DNA of 58,329 bases from Mycobacterium sp. (GTDB lineage Bacteria; Actinomycetota; Actinomycetes; Mycobacteriales; Mycobacteriaceae). The DNA is taken from the NCBI GenBank assembly GCA_011620645.1, contig WOYS01000018.1, forward strand, positions 1-58,329. Reading direction: 5' to 3'. Each line of letters begins with the position of its first letter. Position 1 is the stretch's first letter. The notes under the pieces are model-generated. The model ran no database searches and was not told the origin of the DNA. It worked only from the letters and a program-made list of their open reading frames with translations. Both the position numbers and the translations under genes were made by a program. Positions 29,143 to 37,851 of the stretch are shown here, piece after piece.

Positions 29143-30599
29143 TGGCCGAGAAGTTCAAGGTTCCTGATGGTTGGGTGTTGCAGGCGTACCAGTACGCGCT
29201 GGACCCGACCCCATCGCAGGCCGCCGGGTTGGAGTCGCATGCGGGCGGGGCGAGGTTCGCCTACAACACGATGCTGCGCGCGGTGAAAGCCAACCTGAGT
29301 CAACGCGCCGCGGAACGCTCCTACGGGATCGGCAAGGCTGATCTCACGCCGACGTTGTCCTGGTCGTTCCAGTCTTTGCGCAACGACTTCAACCGCCGTA
29401 AACACGTCGTTGCGGTAGGAGATGACGGCGCCCCGTGGTGGGGTGAGAATTCGAAAGAGGTGCACGCCAGCGCCTGCAAAAACCTCTCGGTCGCACTGAA
29501 GAACTGGGACGATTCGGCTAAAGGCGCACGTAAGGGCCCGCGTATCGGGTTCCCGTCGTTCAAGTCCAAGCGCTTTACCAGGGCGTTCGCGTTCACCACG
29601 GGAACGATCAAGGTCGAGTCGGACCGCCATCATGTGAGGTTGCCGAGGCTCGGGACGCTGCGGGTGCATGAGTCGACCCGTAAACTCGCCCGACGCCTCG
29701 AAGCAGGCACTGCGCGGGTTCTGAAGGCGACGGTGCGATTCGAGCGCGGGCGCTGGTTGGTGAGCTTCATCTGCCTGGTCGAGCGCGCGGCGAAGCGCCC
29801 GGCGCACGTCAAGCGCCTCGCGCCTGTGGTCGGGGTGGACCTCGGCGTGAAAGACCTGATCGTCGCTGCCACACCCGACGGCGAAGAACTCTTGCGCGTA
29901 AAAGCGCCCAAAGAACTCAAACGCGCGTCGCGGAAGCTGCGCGCGCTGCAACGCAAAGCCGCGCGCCAGACCGGGCCGTGGGACACGGCGGTGCAGGCGA
30001 GGCGGGAGCCTTCGAACGCGTGGCTGCGCACACAGCAGCTCATCGCGAAACAACATGTGAGGGTGTCGAACCTGCGCCGCGACCGCCTGCACAAGCTCAC
30101 TACCCGGCTCGCGCAGTCCTTCGACGTGATCGGGACCGAGACCCTCGCGGTGAGGAACATGATGCGTTCCGCGCGCGGCACCGTTGAAAACCCCGGCCGG
30201 AACGTGCGGCAAAAAGCAGGATTGAATCGCTCGATCGCCGATGCGGGCATGGGCGCGTTCTCCCGCCAGCTCGACTACAAAACCACCTGGTACGGGGCGC
30301 GGCGAGTGCAGGCCGACCGGTGGTATCCAAGCTCGAAGACGTGTTCTGGCTGCGGTTCGGTGAAAGCCAAGCTGAGCCTGTCAGAACGCCTCTACGTCTG
30401 CGACAACGAAGACTGCGGGTTTGAGATCGATCGTGATCTCAATGCCGCGATCAATCTCGCGCGACATGCGCGGGCGGAGCAGAGTGCCTGCTTCGACAGT
30501 GGTGGAGCCGACCGTAAGACGACCGCTCCGGCGGCGCTGGTGGCTGTGAAACCTGAATCCAGCAATGGAAGCGCCTCACCGCAAGGCGAGGCTGCATGA
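29142..30599 (+). CDS. tnpB: TnpB RNA-guided nuclease (IS605/IS607 orfB family)
   Basis: This 485-residue protein starts at ATG 29142, overlapping the tnpA stop. The RuvC-like nuclease residues are in place: Asp233 in VGVDLGVKDLIV, Glu333 in IGTETLAVRNM and Asp in EIDRDLNAAINLA (430-432). The zinc ribbon has Cys401, 404, 420 and 425 (KTCSGCGS and YVCDNEDCGF). TnpB proteins use an RNA made from the right end of their own element to cut DNA matching the flanking sequence next to a short motif, thereby restoring the element after excision. All catalytic residues appear intact, so this copy could be active. The 55 residues after the last motif are longer than in many relatives and overlap the probable guide RNA region. 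Confidence 0.92.
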   Translation: MAEKFKVPDGWVLQAYQYALDPTPSQAAGLESHAGGARFAYNTMLRAVKANLSQRAAERSYGIGKADLTPTLSWSFQSLRNDFNRRKHVVAVGDDGAPWWGENSKEVHASACKNLSVALKNWDDSAKGARKGPRIGFPSFKSKRFTRAFAFTTGTIKVESDRHHVRLPRLGTLRVHESTRKLARRLEAGTARVLKATVRFERGRWLVSFICLVERAAKRPAHVKRLAPVVGVDLGVKDLIVAATPDGEELLRVKAPKELKRASRKLRALQRKAARQTGPWDTAVQARREPSNAWLRTQQLIAKQHVRVSNLRRDRLHKLTTRLAQSFDVIGTETLAVRNMMRSARGTVENPGRNVRQKAGLNRSIADAGMGAFSRQLDYKTTWYGARRVQADRWYPSSKTCSGCGSVKAKLSLSERLYVCDNEDCGFEIDRDLNAAINLARHARAEQSACFDSGGADRKTTAPAALVAVKPESSNGSASPQGEAA

Positions 30600-30630
30600 T
30601 GCTGATCACTAAAGATCACTCACATGCAAC
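30480..30630 (+). ncRNA. Putative omega (right-end) RNA of the TnpB element
   Basis: By family rule the guide RNA scaffold spans the 3' end of tnpB and the right end of the element, reading out into the flank. This stretch contains a stem GCCTC/GAGGC (about 30573-30592) and the subterminal inverted block GATCACTCA. The guide would start at the GG at 30631 and read GGCTCGACATCCTCGCCGGC. Boundaries are inferred; no direct signal defines the 5' end. Confidence 0.4.
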
Positions 30631-30632
30631 GG

Positions 30633-30674
30633 CTCGACATCCTCGCCGGCGCCCTCGCCGAGATCCCCGCTTGA
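30633..30674 (+). pseudogene. gabT: Displaced 3' end of gabT
   Basis: CTCGACATCCTCGCC and following bases read LDILAGALAEIPA and a stop at 30672-30674, matching the usual end of mycobacterial GabT. It joins exactly to codon DEG at 28480 once the insertion is removed. Confidence 0.85.
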
Positions 30675-30708
30675 TCCCCGCCCACCAACCGAAACAGGAG
30701 CACCCACC

Positions 30709-32142
30709 GTGACCACTGTGCAGAACTTCATCGGCGGCGAGCTGGCCGACTCGGCGAGCGGTGCGACCATGCCGCTGGTCGACCCGTCCACCGGCGAGCG
30801 GTACGGCACCGCTCCAGTTTCCAACGAGGCCGATGTCGACCGCGCGTACGCCGCGGCGGCCACCGCGTTCAAGGATTGGAAGCGCACCACTCCGTCGCAT
30901 CGACAGAAGGCGCTGCTCGATTTCGCCGATGATGTCGAAAGGCATGCCGAAGAGCTGATCGCCGCGGAGGGGCGCAACACCGGTAAGCCCAACCACGTCA
31001 CCGCCGCCGAAGAGATCCCCCCGATGCTGGACCAGATCCGGTTCTTCGCGGGCGCCGCAAGGGTTTTGGAGGGCAAGTCGGCCGGCGAGTACATGGAGAA
31101 CCACACCTCCTGGATCCGCCGCGAACCGGTCGGCGTCATCGGCCAGGTCGCGCCGTGGAACTACCCGATGATGATGGCGATCTGGAAGTTCTGTCCGGCC
31201 ATCGCCGCTGGCAACACCGTCGTGCTCAAACCCAGCGACACCACCCCGGTCAGCACGGTGATGCTCGCCGAGATCGCAGGCAGGCACCTGCCGCCCGGCG
31301 TCCTCAACGTCGTCACCGGCGACCGTGTCACCGGTGCCGCGGTGGTGGCCCACCCCACCCCGGAGATGGTCTCCATCACCGGGTCGGTCGAGGCCGGACG
31401 GGCGGTGGCCGTCAGCGCCGGCGGCAATCTCAAGCGCACGCACCTGGAGCTGGGCGGCAAGGCTCCGGTGATCGTGTTCGACGATGCCGATATCGCCTCG
31501 GCCGCAGAGGGAATCGCCACGGCGGGCTATTTCAACGCCGGACAGGACTGCACCGCGGCCACCCGCGTGCTGGCATCGGAGTCGATCGCCGCGGATCTGA
31601 CCGCGGCACTCGCCGAGCAGTCGCAGGCGGCCACCACGACATTCGGCAGGCCCGCCGGTGACGAGGACGCCTGGGTGCCGCCAGTGAACAACGCCGCTCA
31701 GATGGACCGGGTGCTGGGCTTCTTCGAGGATGTGCCCGGCCACGCCACCGTCGCCACGGGTGGAACACGCCAGGGCGACAAGGGTTTCTACGTGGCGCCG
31801 ACGGTCGTTGGCGGGCTGCTGCAGGACGACCGGATGGTGCGGAACGAGATCTTCGGACCGGTCATCACTGTCCAGTCGTTCGACGATGACGAGCAGGCGC
31901 TGACGTGGGCCAACGGCGTCGAGTACGGCCTGGCCTCCTCGGTGTGGACCAAGGACGTCTCGCGGGCCATCCGGATGTCGAATGCGCTGGACTTCGGTTG
32001 CGTGTGGATCAACACCCACATCCCGCTGGTCGCCGAGATGCCGCACGGTGGCTACAAATCCTCCGGGCACGGTAAGGATCTGTCGATGTACGGGTTCGAG
32101 GACTACACCCGCATAAAGCACGTGATGGTCTACACCGGGTAG
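30709..32142 (+). CDS. Aldehyde dehydrogenase, gamma-aminobutyraldehyde/succinate semialdehyde type
   Basis: This 477-residue NAD(P)-dependent aldehyde dehydrogenase has the catalytic Cys in FNAGQDCTAATR, the general-base Glu in HLELGGKAPVIV and the Rossmann region PWNYPMMMAIWKFCPAIAAG. The C-terminal stretch WINTHIPLVAEMPHGGYK and then GKDLSMYGFEDYTRIKHVM is typical of gamma-aminobutyraldehyde dehydrogenases (PatD/Prr), which turn aminobutyraldehyde from putrescine into GABA. It lies 34 bases after the end of broken gabT, and the two would have formed a GABA/putrescine unit. Since gabT is dead, GABA from this step must be handled by another enzyme, or this enzyme serves other aldehydes. A GabD-like role is the alternative. 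Confidence 0.85.
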   Translation: MTTVQNFIGGELADSASGATMPLVDPSTGERYGTAPVSNEADVDRAYAAAATAFKDWKRTTPSHRQKALLDFADDVERHAEELIAAEGRNTGKPNHVTAAEEIPPMLDQIRFFAGAARVLEGKSAGEYMENHTSWIRREPVGVIGQVAPWNYPMMMAIWKFCPAIAAGNTVVLKPSDTTPVSTVMLAEIAGRHLPPGVLNVVTGDRVTGAAVVAHPTPEMVSITGSVEAGRAVAVSAGGNLKRTHLELGGKAPVIVFDDADIASAAEGIATAGYFNAGQDCTAATRVLASESIAADLTAALAEQSQAATTTFGRPAGDEDAWVPPVNNAAQMDRVLGFFEDVPGHATVATGGTRQGDKGFYVAPTVVGGLLQDDRMVRNEIFGPVITVQSFDDDEQALTWANGVEYGLASSVWTKDVSRAIRMSNALDFGCVWINTHIPLVAEMPHGGYKSSGHGKDLSMYGFEDYTRIKHVMVYTG

Positions 32143-32160
32143 CTACAGCGCAGTCGCCGA

Positions 32161-33234
32161 CTATTCAAACAGTCCGGTCTGCCCGAATCCGGTGACCGGC
32201 GGTTGCAGACCGAGGTGCGTCCAGGCCAGCGGCGTGGCGACGCGCCCGCGCGGGGTGCGGGCGACCATCCCGGCACGCACCAGGAAGGGCTCGCACACCT
32301 CCTCGACGGTGGTGGCTTCCTCGCCGACCGCCACGGCCAATGTGGACACTCCCACCGGGCCGCCGCCGAAACTGCGGGTCAGCGCCGACAGGACCGCCCG
32401 GTCGAGCCGATCCAGGCCCAGTTCGTCGACGTCGTAGACCGCCAGCGCGGCCTTGGCGATATCGCGGGTGATGATGCCGTCGGCACGCACCTCGGCGTAA
32501 TCGCGCACTCGGCGCAGCAGCCGGTTGGCGATGCGCGGCGTGCCGCGCGAACGTCGCGCGATCTCGGTGCCGGCCTCGGAACCCAGTGCGAGCCCGAGGA
32601 TCCCCGCGGAGCGCCCGAGAATCCGTTCCAGGTCGGCGGGCTCGTAGAAATCCATATGCGCGGTGAAGCCGAAACGGTCGCGCAGTGGGCCGGTCAGCGC
32701 ACCCGAGCGGGTGGTCGCACCCACCAGGGTGAAGGGCGCCACGTCGAGTGGAATCGACGTCGCCCCGGGACCCTTGCCGACCACGACATCGACCCGGAAA
32801 TCCTCCATCGCCAGGTACAGCATCTCCTCGGCGGGACGGGCGATCCGGTGGATCTCGTCGATGAACAACACGTCGTGCTCGACGAGGTTCGACAGCATCG
32901 CCGCGAGGTCACCGGCCCGTTCCAGCGCCGGACCCGAGGTGACCCGCAGCGCAGATCCGAGTTCGCTGGCAATGATCATCGCCAGCGAGGTCTTACCCAG
33001 GCCGGGCGGCCCCGACAGCAGGATGTGATCCGGTGTGCCGCCACGGTTCTTGGCACCCTCGAGGACCAGTTGGAGTTGTTCGCGCACCCGGTGCTGACCG
33101 ATGAACTCACCCAGCGAACGCGGCCGCAGGCTGGCATCGACATCGCCCTCACCGACGGTCAGCGCCGCCGAGACATCCCGGTCCTCGGACTCCTCACCCG
33201 CCGGCCCGGCAGCACCTTCGGTGAACCGGCCCAT
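32161..33234 (-). CDS. ruvB: Holliday junction branch migration ATPase RuvB
   Basis: This AAA+ motor of about 357 residues drives branch migration with RuvA. Walker A is [18 protein letters not shown], Walker [10 protein letters not shown], sensor [19 protein letters not shown], arginine finger region [19 protein letters not shown], and the C-terminal winged helix ends with [17 protein letters not shown]. The N-terminus is about 14 residues longer than in M. tuberculosis (family start near [14 protein letters not shown]). The start is ATG 33234 or GTG 33237, overlapping the ruvA stop. It converges with the aldehyde dehydrogenase, 18 bases apart. Confidence 0.95.
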   Translation of the reverse strand: MGRFTEGAAGPAGEESEDRDVSAALTVGEGDVDASLRPRSLGEFIGQHRVREQLQLVLEGAKNRGGTPDHILLSGPPGLGKTSLAMIIASELGSALRVTSGPALERAGDLAAMLSNLVEHDVLFIDEIHRIARPAEEMLYLAMEDFRVDVVVGKGPGATSIPLDVAPFTLVGATTRSGALTGPLRDRFGFTAHMDFYEPADLERILGRSAGILGLALGSEAGTEIARRSRGTPRIANRLLRRVRDYAEVRADGIITRDIAKAALAVYDVDELGLDRLDRAVLSALTRSFGGGPVGVSTLAVAVGEEATTVEEVCEPFLVRAGMVARTPRGRVATPLAWTHLGLQPPVTGFGQTGLFE

Positions 33235-33824
33235 CACGTCCTACCCAGCATCGACAGCGCCGCCCGCAGCGCGCTCGAGGTGGTGGCCGCCGGGTCGTCG
33301 ACAAGTACCTTGTCGGCGGCCTCCTCGGCCTGCTTGACCGCGAACCCCAAGCCGACAAGAGCTTCCACCACCGGTGTCCGCACCGCATGACCGGCTGCGG
33401 CGGCCGACCCACCGGAACCGGCGACCGCGCCGATCTTGTCGCGCAGTTCCAGCACCATGCGTTCGGCGCCGCGCTTGCCGATGCCGGGGACGCGGGTCAA
33501 CGCGGTCACATCACCGTCGGCCAGCGCCTGCCGCAACGTGTTCGCGTCGTACACCGCCAGCGTGGCCAGCGCGATCTTCGGGCCGACGCCCGACACACCC
33601 AGCAGCGTGCTGAAAAGATCACGCGCCTCCCCGTCGGCGAAGCCGTACAACGTCATGGAGTCCTCACGCACGATCATCGCAGTGATCAACCGGGCTTGTT
33701 CACCGCGGCGCAGAGTGGACAGCGTGGTCGGGGTGGCCATCACCTTGTAGCCGACACCGGCGACCTCGACGACCGCATGATCGAGTGCGATATCGATGAT
33801 CTCGCCGCGCACCGATGCGATCAT
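33234..33824 (-). CDS. ruvA: Holliday junction DNA-binding protein RuvA
   Basis: The 196-residue protein has the N-terminal OB fold ([20 protein letters not shown]), two helix-hairpin-helix motifs ([19 protein letters not shown] and [18 protein letters not shown]) and a C-terminal three-helix domain ([20 protein letters not shown]) that contacts RuvB. It binds the four-way junction as a tetramer. It overlaps ruvC by four bases and ruvB at its end; all three form one SOS-type operon. Confidence 0.95.
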   Translation of the reverse strand: MIASVRGEIIDIALDHAVVEVAGVGYKVMATPTTLSTLRRGEQARLITAMIVREDSMTLYGFADGEARDLFSTLLGVSGVGPKIALATLAVYDANTLRQALADGDVTALTRVPGIGKRGAERMVLELRDKIGAVAGSGGSAAAAGHAVRTPVVEALVGLGFAVKQAEEAADKVLVDDPAATTSSALRAALSMLGRT

Positions 33825-34378
33825 GCGCGTGCCGCCTTCAGCTTGGCCTGATAGAGCTTCTTCTGTTCGGCCGCCTTGGCTTCCGCCTCGGCCATCCGCG
33901 TGATCATCGGGGCACGCCAGCAGTGACAGATGGCGAGCGCGAGCGCATCCGCGGCGTCAGCCGGAGTCGGTTTGGTCTGCAGCCCAAGGATTTTCGTGAC
34001 CATGGTGGTGACCTGCGCCTTGTCCGCACGCCCGTTCCCGGTCACCGCGGCCTTCACCTCCGATGGGGTATGGAAGAACACAGCGATCTCGCGGCGGGCC
34101 GCGGCCAGCGCGATGACCCCGCCGGCCTGAGCGGTACCCATCGCCGTGTTGGCATTCTGGTTGGCGAACACCCGTTCGATGGCGACCACATCCGGAACGT
34201 GGGTGTCCAGCCAATGCTCGACGGTGTCACTGATGGCGAGCAGGCGTTTCTGCAGCGGATCGTCGGCGGGCGTGCGTACGACATCGACGTCCAGCGCGAT
34301 GACGTGGCGCCCGCGCCCAGTCTCGATCACCGACAACCCGCAGCGCGTCAACCCGGGATCAACTCCCATTACCCGCAC
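33821..34378 (-). CDS. ruvC: Holliday junction resolvase RuvC
   Basis: This 185-residue junction-cutting nuclease starts [19 protein letters not shown], with the first catalytic Asp at residue 7. The second catalytic Glu lies in [17 protein letters not shown], and the last two acidic residues in [15 protein letters not shown]. The C-terminal 25 residues are Lys/Ala/Glu-rich and extend beyond the E. coli enzyme, as usual in mycobacteria. It is first gene of ruvCAB, with a LexA-like box about 30 bases upstream. Confidence 0.95.
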   Translation of the reverse strand: MRVMGVDPGLTRCGLSVIETGRGRHVIALDVDVVRTPADDPLQKRLLAISDTVEHWLDTHVPDVVAIERVFANQNANTAMGTAQAGGVIALAAARREIAVFFHTPSEVKAAVTGNGRADKAQVTTMVTKILGLQTKPTPADAADALALAICHCWRAPMITRMAEAEAKAAEQKKLYQAKLKAARA

Positions 34379-34409
34379 GCCGGCCCCTGTCTTGAATCAC
34401 CTTCGCCGT

Positions 34410-34425
34410 GAGAACACCTGTTCGA
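34410..34425 (-). promoter_or_regulatory. LexA-like SOS box before ruvC
   Basis: On the minus strand the site reads TCGAACAGGTGTTCTC. The first half matches the mycobacterial LexA half-site TCGAAC exactly and the second has GTTC with two mismatches. It lies 32-47 bases upstream of the ruvC start. Damage induction of ruvCAB through LexA is established in mycobacteria, which supports the call. Confidence 0.7.
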
Positions 34426-34562
34426 TAGCGTAGCCGCCGCGCCCGACACCATTCGGGAGGGACACGCTCGGAATCGCACCGTGGACCGAAGGGAAGAGTT
34501 GGGCCTGGGACGACGGCGCGGCCGCGCAGCACTTATGAGCGGTTCACCGAGTCGGCCCTGAG

Positions 34563-35318
34563 CTAGTCCTCGTCGAGCTGGGCGGCGACGTCGTCGGGGA
34601 TATCGATATTGGTGAAGACGTCCTGCACATCGTCGCTGTCTTCGAGCGCGTCGATCATCTTGAGCACCTTGCGGGCGCCATCGAGGTCCACCGGGACCGT
34701 CACCGACGGCTGGAAGGTGGCGTCTGCCGAGTCGTAGTCGATACCGGCCTCCTGCAGCGCGGAGCGCACCGCCACGAGGTCGGTCGGCTCGGAGATGATC
34801 TCGAAGCTCTCGCCGAGATCGTTGATCTCCTCGGCACCCGCCTCCAGCACCGCACCCAGTACGTCGTCCTCGGACAGCCCGTTCTTGTCCAGCGTCACCA
34901 CGCCCTTGCGGGAGAACAGGTAGGACACCGATCCCGGGTCGGCCATGTTGCCGCCGTTGCGGGTCATCGCGACGCGCACCTCACCGGCGGCCCGGTTGCG
35001 GTTGTCGGTGAGGCACTCGATGAGGACAGCGACCCCGTTGGGACCGTAGCCCTCGTACATGATCGTCTGCCAGTCCGCGCCGCCGGCCTCTTCGCCGCCG
35101 CCACGCTTGCGGGCGCGCTCGATGTTGTCGTTGGGTACCGAGGACTTCTTCGCCTTCTGGATGGCGTCATACAGCGTCGGGTTACCTGCCGGGTCCCCGC
35201 CACCGGTACGCGCGGCGACCTCGATGTTCTTGATCAGCTTCGCAAACTCTTTGCCGCGGCGCGCGTCCTTGACGGCCTTCTGATGCTTGGTGGTGGCCCA
35301 CTTGGAATGGCCGCTCAT
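34563..35318 (-). CDS. yebC: YebC/PmpR family protein
   Basis: The 251-residue protein has the family start [20 protein letters not shown] and [20 protein letters not shown], then [20 protein letters not shown] and [13 protein letters not shown]. YebC-family proteins were long listed as transcription regulators; newer work ties them to relief of ribosome stalling at proline stretches. It is not overlapping with ruvC (184 bases between), so it is probably transcribed separately. The proline-rich SecD encoded nearby is the kind of protein such a factor might help, but that is only a thought. Confidence 0.93.
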   Translation of the reverse strand: MSGHSKWATTKHQKAVKDARRGKEFAKLIKNIEVAARTGGGDPAGNPTLYDAIQKAKKSSVPNDNIERARKRGGGEEAGGADWQTIMYEGYGPNGVAVLIECLTDNRNRAAGEVRVAMTRNGGNMADPGSVSYLFSRKGVVTLDKNGLSEDDVLGAVLEAGAEEINDLGESFEIISEPTDLVAVRSALQEAGIDYDSADATFQPSVTVPVDLDGARKVLKMIDALEDSDDVQDVFTNIDIPDDVAAQLDED

Positions 35319-35495
35319 GCAGGTACGCCCTCTTTCTGGTCAAACGTCGACTGCTCAGTCTACGGGCACCGAGATTTGTGACACTCTCCTCGGGTGCGCA
35401 AGGCTCAGCCGCGCGCCCCACCACGACGTTCGGGTCCGACACTACGAACCCGACCTGGGACCAGCGAGATCCAGCGCCGGGCGATCACCGGTCTG

Positions 35496-35519
35496 AATTG
35501 ACTTACGCTAGAGTCAATT
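35496..35519. promoter_or_regulatory. Inverted repeat, candidate operator of the NCS1 transporter gene
   Basis: AATTGAC (35496-35502) and GTCAATT (35513-35519) form a perfect 7-bp inverted repeat with a ten-base spacer. It lies 76-99 bases before the start at 35595 and is AT-rich. It could bind a dimeric regulator; none is encoded next to it. Confidence 0.4.
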
Positions 35520-35520
35520 T

Positions 35521-35546
35521 CGTCCCGCAAACGTCTTCGCGGGACG
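35521..35546 (+). other. Perfect 8-bp stem-loop in transporter leader
   Basis: CGTCCCGC (35521-35528) pairs with GCGGGACG (35539-35546) over a ten-base loop. It directly follows the inverted repeat and lies in the probable 5' leader of the transporter, so it may be an RNA element or an attenuator. It does not fit a riboswitch class that I can recognise. Confidence 0.35.
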
Positions 35547-35594
35547 GAACACAGCTGTCACGCCCAGGAAACACAGTCGGCCTAATTTTGCCGG

Positions 35595-37262
35595 ATGACA
35601 CAGGAGCTCGGCGATGAGGTGCGCAACGAGGTAGTCGAGGCCGACCTCGACACCATGACGGCCACCAAGGAGACGCTGGAGGACTACACGCTGCGGTTCG
35701 CCCCGCGCAGCTACCGCAAGTGGTCCGCCCGGGTGGTGGGCATCTCGGCATTGGGCGGTATCGCCTATCTCGCCGACTTCGCGATCGGCGCGAACATCGG
35801 CATCGCCTACGGAACCACCAACGCGTTGTGGGGCATCCTCATCTTCGCGGTCGTGGTCATGGTGACCGGATTCCCGCTGGCGTTCTACGCGGCTCGGTAC
35901 AACATCGACCTCGACCTGATCACCCGCGGCAGCGGCTTCGGCTATTACGGCTCGGTGGTCACCAACGTCATCTTCGCGACCTTCACGTTCATCTTCTTCG
36001 CGCTCGAGGGCTCGATCATGGCCCAAGGCCTCGAACTCGGCCTCGGTATTCCCTTGTCGGTGGGCTACGCCCTGTCCACCATCATCATCTTCCCGTTGGT
36101 CATCTACGGCATGAAAGTCCTTTCCACACTGCAGGTGTGGACCACTCCCCTGTGGCTGGTGCTCATGGTTGCGCCCTTTGTCTACCTCGTGATCAGCCAC
36201 CCGGAATCGGTCGGAGAGTTCTTCGCCTATCAGGGTGAGGGCGGCGCTGCCGGCTTCGACCTGGGCATGACCCTGCTGGCCGCCGGCGTGTGCCTGTCGC
36301 TGATCGTCCAGATCGCCGAGCAGATCGACTACCTGCGCTTCATGCCGCCTCGGACGCCGGAGAACAGCCGCAGCTGGTGGACGTGGATGCTACTGGCCGG
36401 ACCCGGCTGGGTCATCTTCGGTGCCATCAAGCAGGTCGTCGGCCTGTTCCTGGCGGTCTACCTGATTGCCAACGTCTTCGACGGAGCGGTGGCGAGCGCG
36501 AACGAGCCCGTGCACCAGTTCCTGGAGATCTACCGGAACTTCCTGCCCCCGTGGCTCGCGATGACACTGGCGGTGATCCTGGTGGTGATCAGCCAGGTCA
36601 AGATCAACGTCACCAATGCCTACTCGGGCTCACTGGCGTGGACCAACTCGTTCACCCGCGTCACCAAGCACTACCCCGGCCGGCTGGTGTTCCTCGCGTT
36701 CAACCTGCTGATCGCCCTGATCCTCATGGAAGCCAACATGTTCGCGTTCCTGAACTCGATCCTCGGGTTCTACGCCAACTGTGGTATCGCCTGGGTCGTG
36801 GTGGTGGCATCCGACATCGTGTTCAACAAATACCTGTTGAAGATCTCGCCGCTGCAGCCCGAGTTCCGTCGAGGCATGCTGTACGCGATCAACCCGGTCG
36901 GGTTCGTGTCGCTGTTCGTTGCGGCCGGGATGTCACTGCTGACGTTCTTCGGTGTGCTCGGCGAAGCCATCAGGCCCTACTCACCCCTGGTCGCCATGGT
37001 TCTCGGGCTCGTTCTGCCGCCGATCCTCGCCGTCGCCACCAAGGGCAAGTACTACCTGCGGCGCACCGACGACGGGATCGACCTCCCGATGTACGACGAA
37101 CTGGGCAATCCGTCCGGTGAGCATCTCAAATGTCATGGCTGCCATCACGATTACGAGCGGCCGGACATGATGAAATGCGAAACCCACGCTGCCTTCGTCT
37201 GCTCGCTGTGCCTGTCCACCGACAAGGTCGCCGACCACGTGCTCCCGGCGCAGGCCCAGTAG
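35595..37262 (+). CDS. NCS1-type purine/cytosine permease with C-terminal cysteine-rich domain
   Basis: This 555-residue protein has about 12 membrane helices (residues 45-480) with the nucleobase-cation-symport-1 pattern: ITRGSGFGYYGSVVTNVIF, EQIDYLRFMPPRTPENSRSW, INVTNAYSGSLAWTNSFTRV and SILGFYANCGIAWVVVVASD. After the last helix comes a soluble tail with a likely zinc site: LKCHGCHHDYERPDMMKCET, followed by HAAFVCSLCLSTDKV (about 515-550). Transporters with a similar Cys-rich tail are known to me mainly as the front part of transporter-kinase or transporter-cyclase fusions; here the protein ends after the tail. It may therefore sense as well as transport. Substrate unknown; a purine, pyrimidine or related heterocycle is likely. 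It is monocistronic. Confidence 0.8.
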   Translation: MTQELGDEVRNEVVEADLDTMTATKETLEDYTLRFAPRSYRKWSARVVGISALGGIAYLADFAIGANIGIAYGTTNALWGILIFAVVVMVTGFPLAFYAARYNIDLDLITRGSGFGYYGSVVTNVIFATFTFIFFALEGSIMAQGLELGLGIPLSVGYALSTIIIFPLVIYGMKVLSTLQVWTTPLWLVLMVAPFVYLVISHPESVGEFFAYQGEGGAAGFDLGMTLLAAGVCLSLIVQIAEQIDYLRFMPPRTPENSRSWWTWMLLAGPGWVIFGAIKQVVGLFLAVYLIANVFDGAVASANEPVHQFLEIYRNFLPPWLAMTLAVILVVISQVKINVTNAYSGSLAWTNSFTRVTKHYPGRLVFLAFNLLIALILMEANMFAFLNSILGFYANCGIAWVVVVASDIVFNKYLLKISPLQPEFRRGMLYAINPVGFVSLFVAAGMSLLTFFGVLGEAIRPYSPLVAMVLGLVLPPILAVATKGKYYLRRTDDGIDLPMYDELGNPSGEHLKCHGCHHDYERPDMMKCETHAAFVCSLCLSTDKVADHVLPAQAQ

Positions 37263-37269
37263 GCTCGCG

Positions 37270-37851
37270 CTATAGCGAGGCCACGAACAGCGCATGCACC
37301 CGGCGGTCGCCGGTCATCTCGGGATGGAACGACGTCGCCAGCACCCGGCCCTGCCGCACTGCCACCGGATGTCCTGCCGCACTGGCCAGCACCTCGACAT
37401 CGGGGCCCACCCGCTCCACCCAGGGTGCCCGGATGAACACCGCATGCACCGCCGTGTCGAGCCCGGCGAACTCCAGATTGTCCTCGAAGGAGTCGATCTG
37501 ACGCCCGAAAGCGTTGCGGCGCACCGTCATATCGATCCCACTGAGCGGCAGCGCCTCGCGTCCCGGCACTCCGGCATCCAGGATCTCGGAGGCCAGCAGG
37601 ATCATGCCTGCGCACGACCCGTAGGCAGGCATCCCGTCGCGCAACCGGGCCCGCAACGGTTCCAGCAATTCGAACTCCCGCAGCAGGTGACTCATGACCG
37701 TCGATTCCCCACCCGGGATGACCAGGGCGTCAACGGATTCCAGTTCAGTCAGCCGCCGCACCGTGACGGCCTGGGCACCCGCTTCCACCAATGCCGCCAG
37801 ATGCTCACGGGTATCGCCCTGCAGCGCGAGAACCCCGACCCGCGCACTCAC
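37270..37851 (-). CDS. pdxT: Pyridoxal 5'-phosphate synthase glutaminase subunit PdxT
   Basis: Start set at GTG 37851 ([13 protein letters not shown]), which overlaps the thioesterase stop as GTGA; this gives 193 residues. The class I glutaminase triad is visible: Cys in [12 protein letters not shown], and His/Glu in [24 protein letters not shown] marks the oxyanion region. It supplies ammonia to PdxS for vitamin B6 synthesis. It is last gene of a pdxS-tesB-pdxT unit, the gene order I recall from M. tuberculosis. Confidence 0.93.
   Translation of the reverse strand: MSARVGVLALQGDTREHLAALVEAGAQAVTVRRLTELESVDALVIPGGESTVMSHLLREFELLEPLRARLRDGMPAYGSCAGMILLASEILDAGVPGREALPLSGIDMTVRRNAFGRQIDSFEDNLEFAGLDTAVHAVFIRAPWVERVGPDVEVLASAAGHPVAVRQGRVLATSFHPEMTGDRRVHALFVASL

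Larger units (their letters stand above)
28482..30630 (+). mobile_element. IS607-type insertion sequence carrying tnpA and tnpB
   Basis: The element is bounded by a GG dinucleotide on each side (28480-28481 and 30631-30632). Removing it with one GG restores gabT as GACGAAGG-GCTCGACATC, so the target core is GG as in IS607 transposition by serine recombinases, without a longer target duplication. Subterminal inverted blocks are shared: GTTGCA (28491-28496) and TGAGTGATC (28509-28517) at the left match TGCAAC (30625-30630) and GATCACTCA (30614-30622) at the right, with different spacing. Both genes read rightwards and look intact. Confidence 0.88.

Noticed and set aside
29127-30212. Long minus-strand open frame (361 codons) opposite tnpB
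   Set aside because: It is a mirror frame of a high-GC gene: tnpB on the plus strand has all nuclease and zinc motifs, and the minus-strand protein resembles no family.
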